The notes under the pieces are model-generated. The model saw nothing but the letters and a program-made list of their open reading frames with translations, was not told the origin of the DNA and ran no database searches. 64,000 nt of DNA from Nocardiopsis ansamitocini. Its GTDB lineage: Bacteria > Actinomycetota > Actinomycetes > Streptosporangiales > Streptosporangiaceae. A program made the position numbers and the translations under genes. This document shows positions 47,380 to 56,255 of this stretch, in pieces. How positions within the stretch are numbered: position 1 is the first letter of the stretch; each line of letters starts with the position of its first letter. The DNA is taken from positions 124,001-188,000 of the forward strand of contig NZ_BSQG01000008.1 in NCBI RefSeq assembly GCF_030268225.1. The letters are read 5' to 3'.

Positions 47380-48069
47380 GTGATTCACTTCGATAACGTC
47401 ACCAAGGTCTACCCGACCCAGAAACGCCCTGCTCTCGATGGCGTTTCCATCGACGTCGACAAGGGAGAGTTCGTCTTCCTGGTCGGTCCGTCCGGATCGG
47501 GTAAGTCAACGTTTCTGCGGCTGGTCCTCAAAGAGGAGAAGCCGACCAAGGGCAGGGTCCACGTCGCCGGCAAGGACCTCGCCCGACTGTCCAACTGGAA
47601 GGTGCCGCACCTGCGGCGCCGTATCGGCTGCGTCTTCCAGGACTTCCGGCTGCTCCCGAACAAGAACGTGTTCGAGAACGTCGCCTTCGCCCTGGAGGTC
47701 ATCGGCAAGCCCCGGCGCTTCATCCGCAAGGTGGTGCCCGAGGTCGTCGAACTGGTCGGCCTGGAAGGCAAGTCGACCCGCATGCCCGACGAACTGTCGG
47801 GTGGCGAGCAGCAGCGTGTGGCGATCGCCCGGGCGTTCGTGAACCGGCCGCAGATCCTGCTGGCCGACGAGCCCACCGGAAACATCGACCCCGCGACCTC
47901 GATCGGCATCATGAAGGTGCTCGACCGAATCAACCGGACCGGCACCACCGTCGTCATGGCAACGCACGATGCCGCGATCGTCGACTCGATGCGCAAGCGC
48001 GTCATCGAACTCGAGGACGGCGAGGTCGTGCGCGACCAGTCGCGCGGCGTCTACGGCCAGGCGTACTAG
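47380..48069 (+). CDS. ftsE: Cell division ATP-binding protein FtsE
   Basis: A 229-residue ABC ATPase with Walker [10 protein letters not shown] (residues 36-44), signature [14 protein letters not shown], Walker [13 protein letters not shown] and the H-loop in MATHDAAI. With FtsX it forms a membrane complex that activates peptidoglycan hydrolases during division; it is not a classical transporter. It starts at GTG 47380. ftsX follows after 128 bases. Confidence 0.96.
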   Translation: MIHFDNVTKVYPTQKRPALDGVSIDVDKGEFVFLVGPSGSGKSTFLRLVLKEEKPTKGRVHVAGKDLARLSNWKVPHLRRRIGCVFQDFRLLPNKNVFENVAFALEVIGKPRRFIRKVVPEVVELVGLEGKSTRMPDELSGGEQQRVAIARAFVNRPQILLADEPTGNIDPATSIGIMKVLDRINRTGTTVVMATHDAAIVDSMRKRVIELEDGEVVRDQSRGVYGQAY

Positions 48070-48197
48070 GTCCCGCTTTCTCGTGAACCTCGGGCTCATG
48101 GAGCCTGTGCAGCGACACTTACTGCCTAGCGGCTCTATCAATCCGTGCTGGTCGGCCAGCACGGTGCGGCCCCACAAGGATGGACCCTTAACACATC

Positions 48198-49106
48198 ATG
48201 CGTGCACAGTTCGTACTTTCTGAGATCTGGATCGGCCTTCGACGCAACCTGACGATGACCATCGCGGTCATCATCACGGTGGCCATCTCGCTGGCCCTGT
48301 TCGGCGCGGGAATGCTGATCAACCAGCAAGTCTCGGAGATGCGCGGGTTCTGGAACGACCGGCTCTCCATCACGGTCTACCTGTGCACCGACACTTCGCA
48401 GAGCAACCACTGTGTCGAGAACGGGCCCGCCACCGACGAGGACCGGGCCGCCATCCAGGCCGACCTGGAAGGCATGACCCAGGTCTCCGAGGTCACCTAT
48501 GTGACGCAGGCCGAGGCGTGGAAGGACTTCCAGGAGCGCTTCTCCAACCAGGACGCTCTGGTCGAGGCGGCCCAGGAGGGCGACATCCCGGACAACTTCC
48601 GGGTGAAGCTCGCCGATCCCGAACAGTACGACGCCGTGCAGAGCGCGGTGGAGAACCGGGCCGGGGTCGACAGCATCTCCAACGACCAGGACGTGCTCGA
48701 CCAGTTCTTCGCGCTGCTGGATGGCCTCAAGTGGGCCGCCCTCACCGTCGCCCTGGTGCAGTTGGCCGCCGCGGCACTGCTGATCGGCAACACGATCCGA
48801 CTGAGCGCCTACAGCCGCCGTCGCGAGACGGGCATCATGCGCCTGGTCGGTGCCTCCAACTTCTACATCCAGCTGCCGTTCCTGCTGGAGGGCGCCATTT
48901 CGGGCCTCATCGGCGGTATCTTCGCGGGAGGCTTCATCTTCGCGACGAAGTTCTTCCTCCTGGACAAGATCCAGACCTGGTTCCGCTTCGACGTCGAGCT
49001 GAGCATGGGCGCGGTCTTCTATGTCATCGGGATGTCGATCATCCTGGGTGTCTTGCTCTGTACGATCGCCTCCTTCCTGACGCTGCGGCGCTATCTGCGG
49101 GTCTAA
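48198..49106 (+). CDS. ftsX: Cell division protein FtsX
   Basis: A 302-residue membrane protein. TM1 is near residues 20-45 (TIAVIITVAISLALFGAGM). A large extracellular domain contains two cysteines 10 residues apart (YLCTDTSQSNHCVENG) that may form a disulfide. Three further TM segments follow (ALTVALVQLAAAALLIGN, AISGLIGGIFAGGFIFA, VFYVIGMSIILGVLL). It partners FtsE and carries the mechanical signal to extracellular hydrolases. smpB follows 24 bases later. Confidence 0.95.
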   Translation: MRAQFVLSEIWIGLRRNLTMTIAVIITVAISLALFGAGMLINQQVSEMRGFWNDRLSITVYLCTDTSQSNHCVENGPATDEDRAAIQADLEGMTQVSEVTYVTQAEAWKDFQERFSNQDALVEAAQEGDIPDNFRVKLADPEQYDAVQSAVENRAGVDSISNDQDVLDQFFALLDGLKWAALTVALVQLAAAALLIGNTIRLSAYSRRRETGIMRLVGASNFYIQLPFLLEGAISGLIGGIFAGGFIFATKFFLLDKIQTWFRFDVELSMGAVFYVIGMSIILGVLLCTIASFLTLRRYLRV

Positions 49107-49130
49107 AAGACGGCAGAAAGGATTGCCCAA

Positions 49131-49595
49131 GTGGCACGCGACAAAGGACGTAAGCCGATCGCGCAGAACCGGCGCGCCCGCCACGACTACCACATCGAGG
49201 ACACCTACGAGGCGGGCATGGTGCTCACCGGCACCGAGGTCAAGTCGTTGCGCGCCGGCCGCGCCTCGTTGGTGGACGGCTTCGCCTATATCAAGGACGG
49301 CGAAGTCTGGTTGCACAACGTCCACATCCCCGAGTACACGATGGGGACGTGGACCAACCACATGACGCGCAGGCCGCGTAAGCTGCTTCTGCACCGCGAA
49401 GAGATCGCCAAGCTGATCGCCAAGACCCGCGAGTCGGGCCGCACCCTGGTTCCCCTGTCGTTGTACTTCAGCGACGGCAACGCCAAGGTCGAGATCGCTC
49501 TGGCGCGCGGTAAGCGCGAGTACGACAAACGCCACGACCTCGCTGACCGAGAAGCACAGCGCGACATCGAGCGCGCACTGCGCCGCCGGCGCTGA
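49131..49595 (+). CDS. smpB: SsrA-binding protein SmpB
   Basis: A 154-residue SmpB with [20 protein letters not shown], the core [20 protein letters not shown] and a basic C-terminal tail ([20 protein letters not shown]). It binds tmRNA and places it in the A site of stalled ribosomes; the tail occupies the empty mRNA channel. It starts at GTG 49131. The tmRNA gene itself lies 2.5 kb downstream, with one unrelated-looking gene between. Confidence 0.96.
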   Translation: MARDKGRKPIAQNRRARHDYHIEDTYEAGMVLTGTEVKSLRAGRASLVDGFAYIKDGEVWLHNVHIPEYTMGTWTNHMTRRPRKLLLHREEIAKLIAKTRESGRTLVPLSLYFSDGNAKVEIALARGKREYDKRHDLADREAQRDIERALRRRR

Positions 49596-49662
49596 GTGAG
49601 TGTCCGGCGTGCGTCTCCCGCCCCCGGGGCTCGCCGGACATACACCGAAAGGAAGCCCAAGG

Positions 49663-51612
49663 GTGTCCCCCCGTCACATCCGCCGATTCCTGGCCGGGGC
49701 CATGAGCCTCGCCGCGGTCGCAGCGGTCACCGGCTGTGCGGCCGAGCCGAGCCCCGAAGTCGCCGTCCGCCACTTCCTGTTGGACTGGCAGGCCGGCGAC
49801 TACGAGGCCGCAGCCCGCCAGACCGACGGCGACACCACCCAGGTCGCCCAGTCGCTCGAACAGGCGCACGACCAACTCGACCTTGCCGCGCTGCGGCTCA
49901 GCCTCGGCCCCATCGACCGCGACGGCGACGCCGCCACCGCGGCCTTCGGCGTCCAGGCCGACCTCGGCATCGGCGACCCGGTGTGGAACTACGAGGGCGC
50001 CATGCCGCTGTCGCGCACCGCCAGCGGTTGGGCGATCAACTGGTCCCCCTCGGTCATCCACCCCGAGCTGGGGGAGGGCGAACGCCTCGCCGTCACCTAC
50101 GACGTCCCCGATCGCGGCCAGATCTACGACCGCGACGAACAGCCGCTGATCGGCGAAACCCGGGTGACCGCCTTCGGTGTGCGCCCGGCCAAGCTCTCCG
50201 ACATGACCGAGGACGTCAACAGCCTCGCGGAACTGCTTGAGGAGGAGGCCGAGCCGCTGCTCAGCCGGGTCCGCTCCGCTCCCCCCGAGGAGTTCCAGCC
50301 ACTGGTCCTGATGCGCACCGCGGACGTCGACTCCCGGCTGCTGGCCCAGGCCAAGCGGATCACCGGTGTCGAGACCGCCAACCTGCGCATGCCGCTCACC
50401 CCCAAGGGGGCCTCGGCGGTCATGGGCGAAGTGGCCGGGACAGCCGAGCACAAGGTCTCCAACCGGGTGTCGGGGCCTTACCAGGCAGGCGACACGATCG
50501 GTCTCAGCGGTCTGCAGAACAGTTACCAGGAGCGCCTGGCAGGTACCGCCACCACCCGGATCGTCACCCTCGACACCGCGGGCAACGAGACCGGCGTCCT
50601 CAGCACCTGGGACGGCACGGCCAGCGGTTCGCTGACGACGACCATCGACAGCGGGGTGCAGGCTGCGGCCGAGGAGTCCCTGGCCACGGTCACCACCAAC
50701 GCCTACCTGGTGGCGGTGGACGCGCGCACCGGCGAGATCCTGGCCTCCGCCGCGCGGCCCAGCGGCACCTACAACGACGGCGGGTTCACCAAGGAGTACC
50801 TGCCCGGCGACGCCTTCACCATCGTCTCCACCGCCGCGATGCTCGAAGCGGGAACGGTGACCGGCGAGACCCAGGTCTCCTGCGAGCTGAGCACGAAGGT
50901 CGGCAACCTCACCTTCGACAACACGGCGGGCACCTCCCTGTGGGGGCCGCGCGACCTCACCACCGCCTTCGCCAACAACTGCACCACCGGTTTCGCCGGC
51001 CTGGCCGACAAGGCCGACAGCCAGGCCATGGCGGAAACCGCCGGGAACTTCGGCATCGGCAACCAGTGGCAGCTCTCGGTCCCCACGTTCAGCGGTGAGT
51101 TCACCCCGCCGGGCAACGCCGAAGAGACCGCCTCGGCGATCGTCGGAGCCCAGCAGGTCACGGTCAGTCCGCTCACGATGGCGCTGGTGGCCGGGGCAGT
51201 CGCCGACGGACGTTGGCACGCCCCCCGGCTCGTCCCCGAGGACCAGCGCGAAACCACCGAGCCCGGCCCCGAGCTTGCGCCCGCGGTCGTCGAACCGTTG
51301 CGCGAGATGATGCGCGCCTCGGTCGTGTCGGGGACCTCTTCGATCGCCAACGTGGGTATCGCCGCTCCGGTGCACGGCCAGCGGGGTGTGGCCCGGCAGG
51401 AGATCGACGGGGCCGACACGGCCGTCCAGTGGTTCGTGGGCTACCAGGGGCAGGTGGCGTTCGCGCTGGTGGTGGAGACCGACCCCGCCAACACGTACCA
51501 CTTCGCGTTGAACTCGGCGCGGGCCTTCGTGCAGCTGCTGCCGTCCGGGTACGTCCAGGAGATCGGGGCCGAGGCCCAGGCCGACGGCGCGGAGGGTGTG
51601 CCCGGAGCCTGA
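49663..51612 (+). CDS. Penicillin-binding-protein-like lipoprotein lacking catalytic motifs
   Basis: About 649 residues. The signal peptide ends in the lipobox AVTGC. An NTF2-like MecA N-terminal domain (FLLDWQAGDYEAAARQTDGD), a dimerisation domain (YDVPDRGQIYDRDEQPLIGE) and a transpeptidase-fold domain follow, in the order of class B PBPs. The three active-site motifs are changed: SxxK is DAFT (Asp383, Thr386), SxN is NCT (439-441), and KTG is QRG. It is therefore probably an inactive, structural or sensing PBP. GTG 49663 has GAAAGGA upstream. A strong terminator follows. Confidence 0.85.
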   Translation: MSPRHIRRFLAGAMSLAAVAAVTGCAAEPSPEVAVRHFLLDWQAGDYEAAARQTDGDTTQVAQSLEQAHDQLDLAALRLSLGPIDRDGDAATAAFGVQADLGIGDPVWNYEGAMPLSRTASGWAINWSPSVIHPELGEGERLAVTYDVPDRGQIYDRDEQPLIGETRVTAFGVRPAKLSDMTEDVNSLAELLEEEAEPLLSRVRSAPPEEFQPLVLMRTADVDSRLLAQAKRITGVETANLRMPLTPKGASAVMGEVAGTAEHKVSNRVSGPYQAGDTIGLSGLQNSYQERLAGTATTRIVTLDTAGNETGVLSTWDGTASGSLTTTIDSGVQAAAEESLATVTTNAYLVAVDARTGEILASAARPSGTYNDGGFTKEYLPGDAFTIVSTAAMLEAGTVTGETQVSCELSTKVGNLTFDNTAGTSLWGPRDLTTAFANNCTTGFAGLADKADSQAMAETAGNFGIGNQWQLSVPTFSGEFTPPGNAEETASAIVGAQQVTVSPLTMALVAGAVADGRWHAPRLVPEDQRETTEPGPELAPAVVEPLREMMRASVVSGTSSIANVGIAAPVHGQRGVARQEIDGADTAVQWFVGYQGQVAFALVVETDPANTYHFALNSARAFVQLLPSGYVQEIGAEAQADGAEGVPGA

Positions 51613-51642
51613 TTCGGTCGCCCGATACGGGATTGCGGTGAG

Positions 51643-51674
51643 GTGGTGGCGGGCTCCCAGGAGCCCGCCACCAC
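51643..51674 (+). terminator. Terminator after the PBP-like gene
   Basis: A perfect 15-bp stem (51643-51657 with 51660-51674) with a 2-base loop, followed by TTCTGTTGTTG. It ends the smpB/PBP-like transcript. Confidence 0.8.
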
Positions 51675-51943
51675 TTCTGTTGTTGCGGTACGGACGGGGC
51701 CGTAGGGGGCGTTGGGCGGCCCCCCATGAATCACGTCCGGTTTTTTGTCCTGCTCGGGCAACCTTTTCGGTCCATCCTTGCGTCTTCCCTTATGACTGGC
51801 TCGTGATGGGGGTCACGGTTCCAGTCCCTGAGAAAGGCGTGGTCTCATCTCGGGAGAGCCTCGCCGTTTCGAGGCCGGCGTCGACCCTGCCGGCCGCCCT
51901 CGCGGGAAGCGTTGATGGATCTCGTCCGCGCCCGCGAGGGTCT

Positions 51944-51985
51944 TCTCCTGTCCGGGACCGACCCCGTTCGGCCCCGGACAGGAGA
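51944..51985. repeat. Inverted repeat in the gap before ssrA
   Basis: 13-base arms (51944-51956 with 51973-51985) flank a 16-base loop. It lies 28 bases upstream of the ssrA promoter and is not followed by a T tract. It could be an operator or a remnant terminator. The rest of 51675-52012 shows no gene. Confidence 0.5.
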
Positions 51986-52012
51986 TCCACCCGCCCACGG
52001 GAAGAAATCGTG

Positions 52013-52042
52013 TTGGCTCTTGCAGCGTTGTAGCTGTAGCGT
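52013..52042 (+). promoter_or_regulatory. Promoter of ssrA
   Basis: TTGGCT (52013-52018) and TAGCGT (52037-52042), spaced by 18 bases. Transcription would begin about 60 bases before the mature tmRNA 5' end, leaving a leader for RNase P to remove. Confidence 0.55.
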
Positions 52043-52108
52043 TGAGGGAGTGGGGCCGTTTCGGCGGTCCCCGCGCCGGGTCCTTCGGGGCTCGTTGAAA
52101 ATTTCACA

Positions 52109-52475
52109 GGGGGTGATCGGTTTCGACTTCGGTGAATGTTGTAGGGGAAGCGGGCCGAGGACCGCGAACGCAACCTCGTTAACACTGCGATCGCAAACCA
52201 ACAAGTGCCAATTCCAAGCGCACTGAGTTCACTCTCGCTGCCTAAGCGATTGTGACTCTGTCGGCCTGAGGGCGTCTCCGCTTCAGGGTCCGGCATCGTT
52301 AGGAGACTCACCGGTCAGATCAGGCCACGGGGCCTGACCGGGACATTTTCGTGGCTGGGCCTGTCAGCGACTCGTCTGCGAGAGCGCTGGGGCCAAGTAG
52401 AACGTCAAGCAGACTGCGCCCGGAGAAGCCCTATCTCAGCACTGAAGGACGCGGGTTCGATTCCCGCCACCTCCA
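52109..52475 (+). ncRNA. ssrA: Transfer-messenger RNA (tmRNA)
   Basis: The acceptor arm pairs GGGGGTG (52109-52115) with CACCTCC (52468-52474) plus discriminator A; CCA is not encoded. The 3' part has the T-arm GGTTCGATTCC. The start GGGGGTGATCGGTTTCGAC is typical of tmRNA. The tag frame runs from GCC 52207 to TAA 52243-52245 and reads ANSKRTEFTLAA, ending in the protease signal LAA. tmRNA with SmpB rescues stalled ribosomes and tags the partial protein for degradation. smpB lies 2.5 kb upstream. Confidence 0.96.
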
Positions 52476-52484
52476 CTCGACTCC

Positions 52485-52528
52485 GAGACGACCCGGTGAG
52501 TGCGTTCACGCACTCACCGGGTCGTCTC
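52485..52528 (+). terminator. Intrinsic terminator of ssrA
   Basis: A perfect 20-bp stem (52485-52504 with 52509-52528) with loop TTCA, ten bases after the tmRNA end, followed by GTCGTTTCC. Confidence 0.85.
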
Positions 52529-52684
52529 GTCGTTTCCTCTGGGGGGCGACCCCCAGACCCCCGATGTGTGACTTCGCCCCACGGGTTGTAGTTACGTCTT
52601 CCAGGGGCCACCCTGGACGCCTTACCGGAACCCTTGCCTGATCCGAGGGACTCCGGAAGGGCGTCGACTGAAGGCAGTACCTCG

Positions 52685-52712
52685 AAGCCCTCCCCGACCA
52701 CGGGGAGGGCTT
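52685..52712. repeat. Short terminator-like inverted repeat
   Basis: An 11-bp perfect stem (52685-52695 with 52702-52712) with a 6-base loop in the gene-poor stretch 52529-53019. No adjacent gene end explains it, so it may be left over from a lost gene. I see no supportable gene in that stretch. Confidence 0.5.
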
Positions 52713-53019
52713 CGTTGCTGTTCTGAGCGGCGAGCGCTGTGATCGCTGCCGTCGTGCTCGTCCCTGGCGATGCCTGTGCGGGCGGCCTGGAGGGCGGGTA
52801 GCCCGTCGGAGGTCTCGCGCAGGTGTGACCGGTGATGGTGTCCTCTCCCACGTACGGGGAATGGGACAGTGCCCGGTCGGGCATCCGCCGCTGTGCCTCG
52901 TCGACCGCTCGTGCCAGACGGGCGCGCACGTCCCTGATGAACGCGGGAAGCGCACGGCGGCGTAGTGCGCTTCGACGACTTCCTCTGGTCGCTCGATGCC
53001 GGTATGCGGGGTATGGCAT

Positions 53020-53568
53020 TCGCCACTCTGGGTGTCGGCGCAGAAGAAGTTCGGGTACATCGACGCCCTGGCCGTCCTGCCGAAGGGTGTGGACCTGGCC
53101 GGCGTGCTCCTCACCGCCCATGCCCTGCACACCCGCACCGACACCGCCGCGCACCTGGTCGACCGGCCTGCGCACCGACTGTGTGCTGACCGTCAAACGC
53201 AACCAGAAGAGGCTGTTCGACCAGGTCGAGCCACTGCCCTGGGCTTCAGGCCCCCGCGCTGGGCACCACCCGTGACCGCGGACGCGGACGCTTTGAGCCC
53301 CCCACCGTCACGGCCATCGACCGTGCAGGCGGACGCGGCCCGGATCGGCGCTTTGGCGCGGGGGCGTTGGGCGATCGAGGCCTGGCGTCTTGCCAAGGAC
53401 GCGTCCTTGGGCGGGGACGCCTGCGAGGTCCGCTGCGGGCACACCTCGACAACCTGGCCGTGTTTGCGAGCTTTTTCCCTGGGAACCCTGGGACGGCTGG
53501 GCCGGGAAACCGTGCCCGACACGATCCCGTGGGTGTCGTATGAGGCATGTACCGCCGGCTGGACGTGA
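53020..53568 (+). pseudogene. Frameshifted ISAs1-family transposase remnant
   Basis: Pieces of an ISAs1-type transposase lie in order in three different frames. DLAGVLLTAHALHTRTDTAAHLVD is at about 53090-53165 (given as two motifs: DLAGVLLTAHALHT, then RTDTAAHLVD). CVLTVKRNQKRLFDQVEPL lies in the next frame, then TRDRGRGRFEPPTVTAID in the third, then RGRWAIEAWRLAKDASLGGD back in the first. These match the DALHTQ, TVKRNQ, RGHGR and HW-IE-VRDVTFGED regions of the family. At least three frameshifts and no recognisable N-terminus mean it is inactive. No terminal inverted repeats were found. Confidence 0.7.
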
Positions 53569-53739
53569 TCGGTTTTCGCTGACCAGCACGAACACCACCA
53601 CTCACCGAAAATAAAACCCTCCTCTGGTCCGAAGGACCTGAATATTCGCGACTTCGTGACGTGACTTCGCCGGCGTGACGCGACGTCGCAGTGCTCTACC
53701 ACGGCCGGCATCCTGCCGAATCGACACAAAGGAAAAATC

Positions 53740-54711
53740 GTGGCTTTAGCCGAAGAAAAAGAATCCCATTTCGTGGAAGCGGCCCGAAGAGGTGGCCACC
53801 GGTGGTGGCGGTACCTGGTGGGGGTGGCTGTCACACTCTCTTTTTGGGCGATCGGCGTTTGGGCCGCCACCACGCTCATCGCGTCTGCCGTCGCCCGCCC
53901 GGGGGAAGAGGTCGGGTTTCCCTTAAGTCAAGGGGACCTCTCCGCGCTCGGCCCCGTGAGCGAATTCGTGGCGCTCATGCTGGGCATGGTGTTTTTTCTC
54001 ATCGGGCTTCTCGTCGCGGTCGCCCTCATCCACCGCCGCCACCCCCGGACGCTCGTCACGGCGAGGGAGAAAATCAGCTGGCGTCGCATTGTCCACGGCT
54101 TCGTGGCGATGTTCGTTCCGTGGTCCCTGATACTCGTGCTCGGGCAGTACCTCCTCTATCCCGAGAGCTTCGCCTTCACCCCCGACCTCGCAACGTTCGC
54201 GATCTTCGTGCCCTTGGCGCTGGTGCTCATCGGAATTCAGACCACCACCGAGGAACTGTTCTGCCGCGGCTACCTGGTGCAGGCCACCAGTCTCATCTGG
54301 GCCAACCGCGTCTTCTTGGCGCTCGTGCCGGCCACGATATTCGCCCTGCTGCACCTCGGAAACCCGGAGGCGGAAGCAGGTGGTTGGCTCACGATGGTCT
54401 TCTTCTATTTCCTGGGCCCGGGCCTGGTATGGACGGTCGTCTCGTTGGTGGAAGGGACCACTGAGCTCGCCATCGGCGCACACTTCGCCTTCAACGTCGT
54501 CTACTTTGTCGTGGTCAACCCGGCAGGGGCCGCCATAACCACACCGGCCCTCTTCACGGTCAGCGAGTACCACGCGACTTTCTACGCGCTCTCGGCGGTT
54601 GCGGTGATCCCGCTGTTCCTGGCGATCTCCTATCTGGTGTTCAAGAGAGAGCCTCGCCGTACCGGTTCCCTGAACAGCGGGAACGGTCTGATCCATCCGA
54701 TCGGTTCCTGA
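53740..54711 (+). CDS. CPBP-family intramembrane metalloprotease (CAAX protease-like)
   Basis: A 323-residue polytopic membrane protein with about eight hydrophobic segments. The CPBP motifs are complete: EExxxR as Glu171-Glu172-LFC-Arg176 (TTEELFCRGYL), a His in LLHLGNP, and HxxxN in GAHFAFN. These residues bind the metal in Abi/Rce1-type proteases. AAAGGA precedes GTG 53740. Third-position G/C is lower than in neighbouring genes and it lies in a decayed region, so it may have been acquired. CPBP proteins in actinobacteria have roles in peptide maturation or self-immunity; the substrate is unknown. Confidence 0.85.
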   Translation: MALAEEKESHFVEAARRGGHRWWRYLVGVAVTLSFWAIGVWAATTLIASAVARPGEEVGFPLSQGDLSALGPVSEFVALMLGMVFFLIGLLVAVALIHRRHPRTLVTAREKISWRRIVHGFVAMFVPWSLILVLGQYLLYPESFAFTPDLATFAIFVPLALVLIGIQTTTEELFCRGYLVQATSLIWANRVFLALVPATIFALLHLGNPEAEAGGWLTMVFFYFLGPGLVWTVVSLVEGTTELAIGAHFAFNVVYFVVVNPAGAAITTPALFTVSEYHATFYALSAVAVIPLFLAISYLVFKREPRRTGSLNSGNGLIHPIGS

Positions 54712-54953
54712 CCCTTCCGGTAGTCCGCCCCGGCGGCGATGAACGCTGACAGGCCGACGTCGTCGCCACGGACGCGGGCAGCGCTGCGCCGTTGCGCTGC
54801 TTGGAAGAGCCCGACGAGTGTCGCGTAGCCGAGGGCCTCGCCGGCGCGGGCCACCAAGACTTGGTGGCCCGCGCCGGCGAGGCCGGCCGTCAGCCCGGTC
54901 AGGTGGCTGACGCACTCATCCACGGGCAGGACGGGCGCCTTCGGCCGGCGCAC
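54630..54953 (-). CDS. Doubtful small open frame, possible gene remnant
   Basis: A 107-codon frame with coding-like third positions, containing DECVSHLTGLTAGLAGAG and GYATLVGLFQAAQRRSAARV. It overlaps the end of the convergent protease gene by 82 bases, lacks a ribosome-binding site, and is crossed by the 51-bp palindrome. I recognise no family. It may be the tail of a lost gene. Confidence 0.3.
   Translation of the reverse strand: MRRPKAPVLPVDECVSHLTGLTAGLAGAGHQVLVARAGEALGYATLVGLFQAAQRRSAARVRGDDVGLSAFIAAGADYRKGQEPIGWIRPFPLFREPVRRGSLLNTR
54834..54884. repeat. 51-bp perfect palindrome (25-base arms, 1-base centre)
   Basis: 54834-54858 is the exact reverse complement of 54860-54884, with a single A between. 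The arms are G/C-rich, centred on CACCAAG-A-CTTGGTG. No T tract follows on either strand. Both strands read the same peptide (LAGAGHQ..LVARAGEA) across it. Confidence 0.9.
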
Positions 54954-55789
54954 CGACGGGATCCGGCCGGTGAGCGGAGGATCATCGCGTCAGCCCCGGC
55001 GTGGCGAGTCCACGCCCAGGCGGCCGTGCGGGATCCAGACGGAGCCATCGGGAGCCGGTGTTCTTGCGGTGGGTGCGGATGGCCGGGTTCACGGTCCGAC
55101 ATGAGGGCAGCGCGGCACGGTCGGACGGCGTATGGGCCTCTGGTGGCGCAGGTTGTCTTGGTCGTCAACCCGTCCACCATGGGATTCTTTCTGCCATAGG
55201 AGGTTTCGGGCAGTCGGTGCGAGCCTGTGGCCGGTACGCTCAGGAAAAAAGGCTCACTCAGGACGGGGTTGAAGCCCGGGAGGGTGAATTCCAAAGGATA
55301 CCGGTGTGGTTCTGGTACTGGAGAAATCCGTGAAGGGATCTCCTCCCGAATGGCGTCGCATTTGCTGGAGCTGCCATCTCTCGGCGCGCCGGGTGGTGTC
55401 ACTGGCTAGGCGCACAGCAGCGTCGGAATGAAATCTCTTATCGAAGCGGCACATCAATCCTTGCGCGTTGCCGGCCCTGCGTCAATCGACCTTCTCGGCC
55501 TCCTTGGAGATCATGAGAACGAGAGTGCGGGGAGTGGAGTCAAGGTGCCTTTGATGATTCCTGCTCAGAGGCAGATGATTGACGTCCAGGATGTGTGTCC
55601 CTGATTTCTGGGATGCTTCGTTCCTCTTTTTTCACACCGCACCCAAGCAGCCGGTTCCCCACCTCTTGCCATCCGCGCCGAAGCGCCGCCCGGTCTTGGC
55701 GAGCGGCCGGTCTTCGCCGGGCCTGTCGTGGGACGTGGCCTCGCCACCTTGAGGGAGTACCGAGGGACGGAAGTTCCCGGGGCAAGGCC
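54954..55789. other. Gene-poor interval
   Basis: About 830 bases in which no open frame has a convincing start, family or coding pattern. The stretch 55240-55340 is less G/C-rich. It looks like decayed accessory DNA between the protease and the HxlR regulator. Confidence 0.4.
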
Positions 55790-56173
55790 TCAGGCGTCGT
55801 CCTCCCCACGGTCGAAGCGCTCGCGTGCCCGTTCGATCTCGGGCGTGTGTGCCGAGACCCAGTCGAGCAGCACGTCCACCGGATGCCGGAGCGTCTTGCC
55901 GAGCGGGGTGATCCGGTACTCGACGGCAACCGGGCGGGAGTGGACCACCAGGCGATGGACGATGCCGTTGCGTTCGAGGCGGCGCAGGGTCGCGGTGAGC
56001 GACTTCTGCGTCACGGAGGGGATCGCGCGGCGCAGCTCGTTGAAACGAGAAGGGCGCTCGCAGAGCACGTCGAGCACCGCCAGCGACCACTTGTCGAGGA
56101 CCTGGTCGAGGAGTTCGCGGTGCGGTGCGGTGATGTCGAGGCCGCTGTGGGCCGCCTGTCCGGTATCCGTCAT
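55790..56173 (-). CDS. HxlR-family transcriptional regulator
   Basis: A 127-residue winged-helix regulator with the HxlR pattern LLDQVLDKWSLAVLDVL, RFNELRRAIPSVTQKSLTAT, LRRLERNGIVHRLV and VEYRITPLGKTLRHPV. The start is ATG 56173. It lacks the Cys near the N-terminus used by redox-sensing HxlR proteins such as HypR. It is divergent from a RidA-family gene with a palindromic site between them, so it probably regulates both. Confidence 0.9.
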   Translation of the reverse strand: MTDTGQAAHSGLDITAPHRELLDQVLDKWSLAVLDVLCERPSRFNELRRAIPSVTQKSLTATLRRLERNGIVHRLVVHSRPVAVEYRITPLGKTLRHPVDVLLDWVSAHTPEIERARERFDRGEDDA

Positions 56174-56202
56174 GACACCTAGTCTCGTTGAAGTTTCCTT
56201 CA

Positions 56203-56215
56203 GATACCAGGTATC
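56203..56215. promoter_or_regulatory. Probable HxlR operator
   Basis: GATACC-A-GGTATC, perfect 6-base arms around one base, in the 82-base interval between the divergent regulator and RidA genes. Its position and A/T content fit an HxlR/MarR-type operator. Confidence 0.5.
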
Positions 56216-56255
56216 AAGATTGGACCTATTGGACACCAGTTGCGAGGACAGCGAA

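Noticed and set aside
52405-53202. Leftward open frame whose C-terminus reads VEVAGIEPASF
   Set aside because: This end is the antisense of the tmRNA T-arm and acceptor stem (GGTTCGATTCCCGCCACCTCC), a known source of spurious protein annotations. The rest has no family or ribosome-binding site.
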